Below, piece by piece: positions 23,091 to 30,893 of a DNA stretch of 64,000 bases; the first letter of the stretch is position 1, and each line of letters starts with the position of its first letter. Origin of the DNA: Treponema sp. (GTDB taxonomy: Bacteria > Spirochaetota > Spirochaetia > Treponematales > Treponemataceae); contig JAKSLX010000009.1 of assembly GCA_024400915.1 (NCBI GenBank), positions 43,402 through 107,401 of the forward strand, given 5' to 3'. Position numbers and translations under genes: made by a program. The notes under the pieces are model-generated. The model was not told the DNA's origin, did no database searches, and was given only the letters and a program-made list of their open reading frames with translations.

Positions 23091-24292
23091 GCGAATATGT
23101 AATTCATGCAGACAAACCTGTTCTCGCCTACAAGAGAAGTGATCCACTCTTCTTGATTTCGGTTCTCCTGCTTTGGGGACTTGGAATATTTACAATCCTG
23201 ATCTGTACTCAGGGTGTAGGGGAACGTTTCTTTCACAACAGGTATTACTTTTTGTGGAGACAACTTGCATATTCTGCAGTTGGTGCTGTTGGCCTTGTAT
23301 TTTTTGCAGCCGTTCCCGTAAACGCCCTAAGACGATTTACTTTAGCCTTTGCTGCAACATCTGTGGTGCTCTGTCTTTTTGCCCTCATGCCTGTAATTGG
23401 CAGTGCCAGAAACGGAGCACCACGATGGGTCAGCATTCCTCATGTGATTACTTTCCAGCCTTCGGAACTGGTAAAGTTTACCATGGTGCTTTATCTTTCC
23501 CACTTGTTTGATAAGCACTCAAACGAGTATGAGGAAAACAACCGTGAGTTCATGTATCCTGCCATAGGGCTCCTTATTTTGGCCGGGGCAATATTCATTC
23601 AGAAGGACCTTTCTACAAGTGTAATGGTTTTCTGCATTGGTGTAGGAATGTTCATTGTTTCTGGATCTCCTGTAAGGGTTTTCCTTCCGATCATGCTTCT
23701 TGTTGGACCTCTTACTGCGCTCATGACGTTGACTCACAGGTACAGGCTTCTGCGCATTCTGTCTTTTTTCAGACCTAATGACTATACGACAACTTCCGGT
23801 TATCAGGCTCTTGCCTCTGAACGTGCCATAAGTGCGGGTGGAATCTGGGGTGTTGGAACCGGCAGCGGGCTTGACAATAACATTTCCATTCCGGAAGTCC
23901 AGACAGACTATATTTTTGCCGGATGGGCAACTGCCATGGGACTTGCAGGGGTTTTTGCATACCTTCTTCTGCTGGGAATATTCCTTTTCCGCGGAATAAA
24001 GATCGCCAAAAACTGCCCTAACAAATTTGCAGCTCTTGGAGCTTTTGGCTGTGTTTTTACCATTACTGCACAGTCACTTATTAATCTTGCTGTAGTTTGC
24101 GGTGCGGCCCCAACTACGGGAATCCCGCTTCCTTTCTTTTCGAGCGGCGGTTCGTCACTTATTGTGACCCTTTGCATGTGCGGTTTTGTAATTAACGCCT
24201 CACATTGCGATGCCGATAATGGATATGAAGAAAAAAAGATTTCAGAAATAGAATTTAATGAAAGTTTTGGAGAGACGGTGGTTGAATTATGA
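23087..24292 (+). CDS. ftsW: SEDS-family peptidoglycan glycosyltransferase FtsW
   Basis: A 401-residue protein with about ten transmembrane helices. Family motifs include RWVSIPHVITFQPSELVKF, QKDLSTSVMVFCIGVGMFIV with the essential Asp, and PFFSSGGSSLIVTLCMCG near the end. FtsW polymerises lipid II at the septum with a class B penicillin-binding protein; none is encoded in this cluster. The start is GTG, overlapping the murF stop. The position inside the division cluster favours FtsW over RodA. Confidence 0.93.
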   Translation: MSEYVIHADKPVLAYKRSDPLFLISVLLLWGLGIFTILICTQGVGERFFHNRYYFLWRQLAYSAVGAVGLVFFAAVPVNALRRFTLAFAATSVVLCLFALMPVIGSARNGAPRWVSIPHVITFQPSELVKFTMVLYLSHLFDKHSNEYEENNREFMYPAIGLLILAGAIFIQKDLSTSVMVFCIGVGMFIVSGSPVRVFLPIMLLVGPLTALMTLTHRYRLLRILSFFRPNDYTTTSGYQALASERAISAGGIWGVGTGSGLDNNISIPEVQTDYIFAGWATAMGLAGVFAYLLLLGIFLFRGIKIAKNCPNKFAALGAFGCVFTITAQSLINLAVVCGAAPTTGIPLPFFSSGGSSLIVTLCMCGFVINASHCDADNGYEEKKISEIEFNESFGETVVEL

Positions 24293-25128
24293 GTGATCTT
24301 GTAGTTACAGATTTCAATGATTTTTTTATTTCCTTTGATGACAAGGTTCAGGAAAAGGTTGTAAAAAACCAAAAGGACAAAAAGCTCATTGCCCTTAAGG
24401 TCCTTGTATTTGTCCTTGGAGGTTTTCTTGCCCTTGAAGCACTTGTATATAGTTTTGTTCTTCCTTTGTTTTCGGCACCGGAAATTACTTATAGCGGTTT
24501 AAATTACCTTACAAAAAACGAGTTAAATGAAAAGCTTGCGGAACTGGACTGTTCAACCTGGAGTGGATTCAGTACAGAAAGGGCCGTGTCGGTAATCAGC
24601 ACTATTTCCTGCGTTGAAAGTGTTTCCGTAGACAAGCATTTTCCAAACAGTATTTCCATCAAAATAAAGGAAAGAAATGCTGTTGCCAAGTCAATTATCT
24701 GTCAGGACGGAACTTCAAAGTCTATTCAAATAGACGAAAATGGTATATTATTCAGTGTTAATTCTGCATCTATGGCAACAGATTATTCCGTTCCTCTTGT
24801 TTCTGGTCTTCCAGTAGACAATCTTCAGGAAGGAATGAGACTTCCATCAAAGTATCGTGTTCTCATGGAGCAGATTTCAGACATCAGGAAGCTTCCACGC
24901 AAATATTTTGCTGCAGTTTCTGAAATTCAGGTTGTTCCAAAGGAATACGGCAACTATGAGCTTGCCCTCTATCCTTCACAGGCAAAAGTAAAGGTTTTGA
25001 CAGACCGCAACCTTAATGAGGATGCCCTTCAGTACATGATGGTTGTTCTTGATGTCGTTAATTCTATTGAACCTGACGTTTCGGAAATCGACCTTCGCTA
25101 TGGGGCAGTTTCCTACAGACGCCGCTAG
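24289..25128 (+). CDS. ftsQ: Cell division protein FtsQ/DivIB
   Basis: A 279-residue bitopic division protein: cytoplasmic tail about 1-45, one transmembrane segment about 46-66 (ALKVLVFVLGGFLALEALVY), then a POTRA domain (about 75-145) with SVDKHFPNSISIKIKERNAV and a beta domain (VKVLTDRNLNEDALQYMMVV; SEIDLRYGAVSYRR). Low sequence conservation is normal for the family, and position between ftsW and ftsA supports the call. The start overlaps ftsW by 4 bp. Confidence 0.88.
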   Translation: MSDLVVTDFNDFFISFDDKVQEKVVKNQKDKKLIALKVLVFVLGGFLALEALVYSFVLPLFSAPEITYSGLNYLTKNELNEKLAELDCSTWSGFSTERAVSVISTISCVESVSVDKHFPNSISIKIKERNAVAKSIICQDGTSKSIQIDENGILFSVNSASMATDYSVPLVSGLPVDNLQEGMRLPSKYRVLMEQISDIRKLPRKYFAAVSEIQVVPKEYGNYELALYPSQAKVKVLTDRNLNEDALQYMMVVLDVVNSIEPDVSEIDLRYGAVSYRRR

Positions 25129-25139
25129 AGAGGAATGCA

Positions 25140-26396
25140 TTGAGCCGCCGAATTGTTGGTCTTGATATCGGAACCTGCTTTATCAGGACAGTTATAGCTG
25201 AAATTGACTCTGATGGCCGTATTGAAGTGATCGGCCTTTCAAAAATTCCGTCTCAGGGTGTGCGCAACGGCATTATCGTAAACATCGATGCAACAAAGGA
25301 AGCAGTTCAGTCTGCCATTGAAGCTGCGGAACAGATGGCTGGGGTTGAAGTTTCAGAAGTATGGACTTCCATCGGCGGTGCCCAGGTTTCAAGCAAGATG
25401 TCCAGTGGTGTAGTAGGTGTTGATCCTAAAGGCATTTCCACAAGTCCTCTTGAAATCAAGCCTGAAGCAAAGGAAAGGGCTCTTAAATCTGCAAAATCAA
25501 CCCTCATTCCTTATGACGAAGTTCTCCTTCATATCATTCCACAGGAATATCTCATTGACGGAAAGGAATACCCTGATCCAATAGGAATCCTTGGAGTTCG
25601 CCTTGAAGTAAAGACTCTTCTTGTAAAGGTTTCAAAGTCCGCACAGGGAAATATTGCCGAATGCATTGCCCGTTCCGGATACGAGCTCAGAAACATTACC
25701 CTTAAAACTCTTGCAGCAGCAACTGCAACTCTTCATAAAGATGAAATGGCCTTGGGATCAATTCTCATTGACCTTGGTGGCGGTTCGACAGATGTTATCG
25801 TCATAAACAAGAATGCACCTGTGTTCACCGTTTCAATTCCTTACGGAGGAAACAGGGTAACCAACGACATTGCACAGGTATTTGGAGTTCCTTTTGCCGT
25901 TGCAGAAGACCTTAAGCTTAAATACGGTTCCTGCTGGCTTGATCCTGAAGAAGAAAATGATGAAGTCATCATTCCTGGTGTTGGAGGTCTTCCTCCTGCC
26001 GTTACAAATAAAAAGCTTCTTTGTGATGTCATTTCCAGTCGTGTCGTAGAAATTCTTGAGGAGGTTCTTTCCCTCGTAAAAAAAGAGGCAAAGAGACATT
26101 CCGGTCTTGGCAGGCTTAATGGAACCATAGTTCTTACTGGTGGCGGGGCGCTCATGCCTGGCATAGTTACCCTTTCACAGGCTGTATGGAATTCAACAAG
26201 TGTTGGTCCTGGAACCTGTTCTGATTTTGGCGGTGCAGATACCAGCTACAGAAATGCAGATTTTGCAACCGTAATGGGGCTCATCATGAGCAACAAGGAT
26301 GATGACGGAAGGGCATCTGCCAAGAGAAATGCAAAGAAACAGGGCGGTGAGCCTAAAATGAGTTTCTTTAAGAATTTACTAAAAAAAATAAATTAA
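25140..26396 (+). CDS. ftsA: Cell division protein FtsA
   Basis: A 418-residue actin-like protein that tethers FtsZ to the membrane. It shows phosphate-1 IVGLDIGTCFIRTVIAEI, the 1C subdomain, phosphate-2 SILIDLGGGSTDVIVI and the adenosine motif TIVLTGGGALMPGI. The C-terminal MSFFKNLLKKIN is a typical amphipathic membrane-targeting helix. The start is TTG 25140 with AGAGAGGA 5-6 nt upstream. An ftsZ promoter appears to overlap its 3' end. Confidence 0.96.
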   Translation: MSRRIVGLDIGTCFIRTVIAEIDSDGRIEVIGLSKIPSQGVRNGIIVNIDATKEAVQSAIEAAEQMAGVEVSEVWTSIGGAQVSSKMSSGVVGVDPKGISTSPLEIKPEAKERALKSAKSTLIPYDEVLLHIIPQEYLIDGKEYPDPIGILGVRLEVKTLLVKVSKSAQGNIAECIARSGYELRNITLKTLAAATATLHKDEMALGSILIDLGGGSTDVIVINKNAPVFTVSIPYGGNRVTNDIAQVFGVPFAVAEDLKLKYGSCWLDPEEENDEVIIPGVGGLPPAVTNKKLLCDVISSRVVEILEEVLSLVKKEAKRHSGLGRLNGTIVLTGGGALMPGIVTLSQAVWNSTSVGPGTCSDFGGADTSYRNADFATVMGLIMSNKDDDGRASAKRNAKKQGGEPKMSFFKNLLKKIN

Positions 26397-26403
26397 GTAG
26401 AAT
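26375..26403 (+). promoter_or_regulatory. Possible internal promoter for ftsZ
   Basis: TTTACT (26375-26380), 17-bp spacer, TAGAAT (26398-26403), straddling the ftsA stop. It would give an 85-nt leader before ftsZ ending in a strong GGGAGGA ribosome site. Confidence 0.4.
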
Positions 26404-26494
26404 ATTCAACATGAAGTTTCTGGCCGTTGCCAAAGAGGGGGGATACTCTTGGGTGACTTGAAAGGCTGGAAATTGGGTCGGGAGGAAATTATAA

Positions 26495-28078
26495 ATGCTG
26501 GAATTCACAAATGTACAGGACTCGCAGTCCGCAAATTCATCGGCTGCACCAGCTCAGAACGGAGCTCAGTTCAATACAGCTGCAGAAACTGCACCAATGG
26601 CTGCAGCTCAGGCAGCAAGTGATGAACTTAACTTTGATGATGAACTTGGAGATTTGAATCCTACAAAAATAAAGATCATCGGTTGTGGTGGCGGTGGTTC
26701 AAGTGCCGTTCAGCGCATGATCGAAGACGGGGTAAGCGGCGTTGACTTTGTCGTTCTCAATACCGACAAGCAGGCTCTCCATAGGTCTACAGCAAAACTC
26801 CGCGTGCCAATCGGACAGAAGATTACCGGCGGTCTCGGTGCCGGCGGAAATCCAAAGGTTGGTGAAGACGCAGCAATTGAAGATACAGAAAGACTCAAGC
26901 TTGTAATCGGCAATGCAAACATGGTTGTCATCACAGCCGGTATGGGTGGTGGTACAGGAACTGGTAGTGCTCCAATCGTTGCAAAGCTTGCCCATGAAGC
27001 TGGCATCCTTACTATCGCAGTAGTTACAACTCCTTTTGAGCATGAAGGTTCTGTTCGCATGAACAATGCTATTGAAGGTCTTGCAAAGCTCCGTCAGAAT
27101 GTTGACAGCCTTATCGTTCTTCCTAATGACAAAATCTTCAAGGCAATGAAGACTGAACCTGAAAGAAAGCTTACTTTCCGCGAACAGTTTATTCTTGCTG
27201 ACAATCTTCTTTGTGCAGGCGTAAAGGGTGTTACTGAAATCATCACAAAGCCTGGTGACATCAATGTTGACTTTGCTGATGTATGCACAATCATGCGCGG
27301 TTCCGGAGAATCAATCCTCGGTGTCGGAAAAGGTAAGGGAGAAAACAGAATCAACGAAGCTGTTGAAGGTGCAATCTTCAATCCTCTCCTTGAAAACCGC
27401 CAGATTGACGGTGCAAAGAAAATCCTCATTAACATTACTACAAACGGTTCCATTTCTCTTGAAGAAAGCCGTGAAATCATCAACCTTATCCGCCGTTCTG
27501 CAGACAAGAATGCAAACATCATCTTTGGTCTTGCAACAAACGAAAACATGGAAGACGACGATCTTTCAGTTACAGTTATTGCCACAGAATTCGATCCTTC
27601 TGACAACGGCTTTGTAACTGCAGAAGAAATCCAGCAGGCCGTTGAAGAAAAGGATGACACTGTAGTTTCAACAGACGATTTTAACAGCATCCTCAATGGT
27701 GGCCTTAAGGCAGATCCTGTTTCTGCATCGGAAACTTCTTTCTCTGATGCTTCTTTTTCAAAGCCTGAACCAAAGACTTCGGCTGTAATTGGAAGCCATT
27801 CAATTTATGATAGCCTTGGTTCTTTTGAGCATCCTGCAAAGACAGAATCTTCTTCGATTTTTGCAGAAGCTTCCAGCAGTTCATCTTCGTCTTTTACAGA
27901 AGAAAAGCTTCCGTCGGAAAGAGAATCCATCAGCCTTGCAGCAGACGATGACCGCAATACATTCAAGGTAAAGGGACTTCCAGCCGGTGCTGATGCAAAC
28001 GATCGCGACAATGTTCCGTCTTTCTACAGAAACAGATTCAAGAACATGGGAAGTTCCATCGACCTTACATTGGACTGA
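26495..28078 (+). CDS. ftsZ: Cell division protein FtsZ
   Basis: A 527-residue FtsZ, long for the family (about 380-400). The GTPase core starts near 56 with IKIIGCGGGGSSAVQRMI, then NTDKQAL, the tubulin signature GMGGGTGTGSAPIVA and the T7-loop region GDINVDFADVCTIM. A 54-residue Ala/Ser/Gln-rich extension precedes the core. A variable Ser/acidic linker (about 385-495) leads to the conserved C-terminal peptide DNVPSFYRNRF, which should bind FtsA. Unusually, another 12 residues (ending SSIDLTLD) follow that peptide. GGGAGGA lies 8 nt before the ATG. Confidence 0.96.
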   Translation: MLEFTNVQDSQSANSSAAPAQNGAQFNTAAETAPMAAAQAASDELNFDDELGDLNPTKIKIIGCGGGGSSAVQRMIEDGVSGVDFVVLNTDKQALHRSTAKLRVPIGQKITGGLGAGGNPKVGEDAAIEDTERLKLVIGNANMVVITAGMGGGTGTGSAPIVAKLAHEAGILTIAVVTTPFEHEGSVRMNNAIEGLAKLRQNVDSLIVLPNDKIFKAMKTEPERKLTFREQFILADNLLCAGVKGVTEIITKPGDINVDFADVCTIMRGSGESILGVGKGKGENRINEAVEGAIFNPLLENRQIDGAKKILINITTNGSISLEESREIINLIRRSADKNANIIFGLATNENMEDDDLSVTVIATEFDPSDNGFVTAEEIQQAVEEKDDTVVSTDDFNSILNGGLKADPVSASETSFSDASFSKPEPKTSAVIGSHSIYDSLGSFEHPAKTESSSIFAEASSSSSSSFTEEKLPSERESISLAADDDRNTFKVKGLPAGADANDRDNVPSFYRNRFKNMGSSIDLTLD

Positions 28079-28096
28079 TTTTAGACGGGATTTGCT

Positions 28097-29008
28097 TTGG
28101 ACAGTTCAATCGAAAAACTTCTGCAGGAATTCTATAACGAGATAATCTTTGTCGAAAACCATTCGAAGGTTACGGCAGAGACATACCTCATTTCCGTAAA
28201 GGAATTCGTTTCCTATCTTGAAGCAAACAGTATTTCAATAGAACATGTCACTCAGCAGACTGTGCTTTACTATTCGGCATGGAGAAAAACTAAGGGACTG
28301 AGTGAACTGACTGTAGCAAAGGATATGACGGCCCTTTGTGAATTCGGTTCACTTTTGGTCAGAAAACAGGTTTGGACTGACAATTTTGTTGCAGATCTGG
28401 ACCGTCCGAAAATTTCAAGGGCACTTCCAAAGGTTCTTGAAGTAGGGCAGGTAGATTCCATTCTTGCAGCTATTGATGTTTCTACACCCTTGGGAGTCCG
28501 TGACAGGGCTCTCTATGAAGTCATCTACAGCTGTGGACTTCGCATAAGTGAAGCTTCGGGACTTTTGCTGTCCAACATACATTTTGAGGAGCAGGTTCTT
28601 ATAGTCCGCGGAAAGGGAAACAAGGAAAGGTTGATTCCCTTTGGTGGCGATGCGGAACTTTGGCTTAAAAAATGGATATTTGAAGCAAGACCGCAGATTG
28701 TGGGGTCAAAAATAATAGATGAAGTTTTTGTGAATTCACGTGGTCAGGTTCTTTCACGAAAAGGAATATGGAAGAACTTTAAGGCACTTGGAGTAAAGAG
28801 TGGGGTGGAAGCCAAGGTTCATACCCTGAGGCATTCCTTTGCAACCCATCTTCTTGCAGGTGGAGCAGACCTTCGTTCTGTTCAGGAACTGCTTGGGCAT
28901 GCGGACCTTTCTACTACCCAGATTTACACTCATGTGGATGACGGGCAGCTGAAGGATTATCACAGGGATTATTTTCCAGGTCATAGGGATTCTAATGATC
29001 AGGAGTAG
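28097..29008 (+). CDS. XerC/XerD-family tyrosine recombinase
   Basis: A 303-residue recombinase with the N-terminal SAM-like core-binding domain (about 5-95) and a catalytic domain carrying Arg in SCGLRISEASGL, the H-x-x-R box HTLRHSFATHLLAGGADLRS, His in LGHADLSTTQ and the nucleophile Tyr in IYTHV. Length and motifs fit chromosome-dimer resolution (XerC/D). A second copy lies at 33113-34036, so the two probably form the XerCD pair. It starts at TTG 28097, 19 bp after ftsZ, so it may be read from the division operon. Confidence 0.9.
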   Translation: MDSSIEKLLQEFYNEIIFVENHSKVTAETYLISVKEFVSYLEANSISIEHVTQQTVLYYSAWRKTKGLSELTVAKDMTALCEFGSLLVRKQVWTDNFVADLDRPKISRALPKVLEVGQVDSILAAIDVSTPLGVRDRALYEVIYSCGLRISEASGLLLSNIHFEEQVLIVRGKGNKERLIPFGGDAELWLKKWIFEARPQIVGSKIIDEVFVNSRGQVLSRKGIWKNFKALGVKSGVEAKVHTLRHSFATHLLAGGADLRSVQELLGHADLSTTQIYTHVDDGQLKDYHRDYFPGHRDSNDQE

Positions 29009-29035
29009 AATAAAATTTTAAAAAAGGGGTACTTT

Positions 29036-29791
29036 ATGAGAAAAGTTCTGTCAAATGCACTTGTATGTACGATTGTTTTTTCCGTTTCTTTTGCGGTTCT
29101 TTCCTGTTCGCCATCTTACAACACAATAAAGAGAATGCAGAAAATCGAGGAAGGCGTTCATAATCCTACGACAAAGGAAGAACTTCAGGATGCCATCAAG
29201 AAATTCGATGCCCGCGCCCTTGATCTTGCAACAACAGAAGCTCAGGTTGGAATCTGGTACAAAATCCTTGGAACCCGCTACCTTGACCAGCAGCTTTACG
29301 GAAAAGCTTTTGAATGTTTTCAGAAGGCTCTTACTTACTATCCAGACAATGCAAACCTTTATTACTATGTAGCTCTCTGTGCAGGTTATCTTGCCAATTC
29401 CACCATGGATTTTGAGGCAAACGGACCTGCTTCTTCCAGCATTGAAAAAAGGCAGAATTACCTTCGTCTTGCAGAAACCGCCTACATCCGCGCCCTTGGA
29501 ATCAACCCGAAATATTACCGCGCCATGTACGGTCTTGGGGTTCTCTATGTCTTTGTTCTTGATGAAAGCGAAAAAGCAATTCCGCATCTTGAAAAATTCC
29601 TTTCGGTACAGGTAAAGGATACCAATGCCATGTTCGTTCTTGCCCGTGCCTATTACATGAACTATGAGTTTGATAAAGCTGTTGAACTTTATGACAAGAT
29701 AATCGAACTTAAGCCAAATGCTGAAAAAGTTAAAGAAGCTGAGGCCAACAAAAAGACTGTTCTTGATGCCAAGTTCAGCCAGAAAAAATAA
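29036..29791 (+). CDS. TPR lipoprotein
   Basis: A 251-residue lipoprotein: the signal peptide ends in VSFAVLSCSPS, where LSC is a spirochaetal lipobox, giving a lipid-modified Cys near residue 24. The mature part holds about four tetratricopeptide repeats (YGKAFECFQKALTYYPDNAN; TAYIRALGINPKYYRAMYGL; AIPHLEKFLSVQVKDTNAMF; AVELYDKIIELKPNAEKV), a protein-interaction scaffold. The leaflet it sits in cannot be told from sequence. A strong terminator follows. Confidence 0.88.
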   Translation: MRKVLSNALVCTIVFSVSFAVLSCSPSYNTIKRMQKIEEGVHNPTTKEELQDAIKKFDARALDLATTEAQVGIWYKILGTRYLDQQLYGKAFECFQKALTYYPDNANLYYYVALCAGYLANSTMDFEANGPASSSIEKRQNYLRLAETAYIRALGINPKYYRAMYGLGVLYVFVLDESEKAIPHLEKFLSVQVKDTNAMFVLARAYYMNYEFDKAVELYDKIIELKPNAEKVKEAEANKKTVLDAKFSQKK

Positions 29792-29833
29792 GCGATAACC
29801 AAAAGGTATATCTAATAACAAAAAGTTAATGTT

Positions 29834-29876
29834 AATCCGTGATAACTAAAGGGAGGGATCACGGATTTTCTTTTTT
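29834..29876 (+). terminator. Rho-independent terminator after the TPR lipoprotein gene
   Basis: Ten-bp stem AATCCGTGAT / ATCACGGATT (29834-29843, 29858-29867), 14-nt loop, then TTCTTTTTT. The dprA -35 begins 5 bp later. Confidence 0.85.
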
Positions 29877-29880
29877 AAAT

Positions 29881-29909
29881 TTGACATTTTCCAATCTTAT
29901 TTTTACTTT
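29881..29909 (+). promoter_or_regulatory. Promoter of dprA, predicted leaderless
   Basis: Consensus TTGACA (29881-29886), 17-bp spacer, TACTTT (29904-29909); start expected at 29916, exactly the A of the dprA ATG. Confidence 0.65.
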
Positions 29910-29915
29910 TTCCTT

Positions 29916-30869
29916 ATGGATATTATGGATTTGGCCCTCAGCCACATTAGTTTCCTGACAAACAGGGAAAAAAAACTTTTAAAGAAGAATATTGACAGTT
30001 TAGATAAACTTGCGTTACTGTCTATAGAAGATATTTCTTCAATAACTGGCAGAAAGACCAGGGGCGAATGGAACGGATTCCATGTCAGGGCTTTTGCTCA
30101 AAAAGCGGAGCTCATTATGGAATCAAAGGAAATCCATGGATCCGTTGTTGGCGAATATGATTTTCCTGCCATGCTTGGAACCATCAATGATCCTCCCTAC
30201 TGTTTTTTTTACAGGGGAAATCTTGATGTCCTTAAGAAGAAATGCGTTTCAGTGGTGGGGACGAGAAGAGTCTGTCAGGATTCAGCCGTGGCGGCCCTTG
30301 AGTTTTCAAAGGATGCTGTTTCCGACGGTCAGGTAGTTGTTTCTGGTCTAGCCAATGGAATCGATTCTTTTGCACATAGAGGCGCCTTGCAGACTGGTGT
30401 TGAAGGAGGAACTGTTGCTGTTCTTCCCTGTGGCATAGATTCTGTAGTTCCCTATGGCAACAGGACCCTTGCAGCTTCCATATTGAAAAATGGTGGGCTT
30501 TTGTGCAGCGAATATATTCCGGGGACACCGGCAGAGGCGTGGAGGTTTGTTCAACGCAACAGACTTATTGCGGCTTTGTCTCCGGCAACCGTAGTAATTC
30601 ATGCTCCTGAAGGAAGTGGGGCTTTGATAACTGCAGATTTTGCCATAACCTACAACAGGGACATTGTGTTCCATTGTGCCGGATTTACAAATCAGGCAAA
30701 GGATAGTGGCGGGGGCAGTGAAAGACGGTCGAAAAAAAATGCACCCTCTGCGGAACGGTATGTTCTGGAAGGTGCTCCGGTAATTGAAAACTATGCTGAT
30801 TATGTCAGGGTGATGGCAAGTCCTCCCGGAACCTTCAGTGTAAAAGATAGACAACTTGAACTTTTTTAG
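29916..30869 (+). CDS. dprA: DNA-processing protein DprA/Smf
   Basis: A 317-residue DprA, which loads RecA on incoming single-stranded DNA in transformable bacteria and is also widespread in others. The Rossmann-like core has VSVVGTRRVCQDS, VVVSGLANGIDSFAHRGAL, GTVAVLPCGIDSVVP, FVQRNRLIAALSPATVVIHA and GSGALITADFAI. An N-terminal helical region (about 1-85) is present; a C-terminal winged helix is not obvious. There is no Shine-Dalgarno sequence; the predicted start of transcription is the ATG itself. The order dprA-topA-xer-hslV-hslU matches Bacillus. Confidence 0.93.
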   Translation: MDIMDLALSHISFLTNREKKLLKKNIDSLDKLALLSIEDISSITGRKTRGEWNGFHVRAFAQKAELIMESKEIHGSVVGEYDFPAMLGTINDPPYCFFYRGNLDVLKKKCVSVVGTRRVCQDSAVAALEFSKDAVSDGQVVVSGLANGIDSFAHRGALQTGVEGGTVAVLPCGIDSVVPYGNRTLAASILKNGGLLCSEYIPGTPAEAWRFVQRNRLIAALSPATVVIHAPEGSGALITADFAITYNRDIVFHCAGFTNQAKDSGGGSERRSKKNAPSAERYVLEGAPVIENYADYVRVMASPPGTFSVKDRQLELF

Positions 30870-30893
30870 TTCAGGTTTTTTTTGAGGTGAAAT

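Noticed and set aside
28097..29008. Tyrosine recombinase as a sign of an integrated element
   Set aside because: Both recombinases have XerC/D length and motifs, lie in housekeeping clusters, and no att-like repeats, tRNA or phage genes are near.
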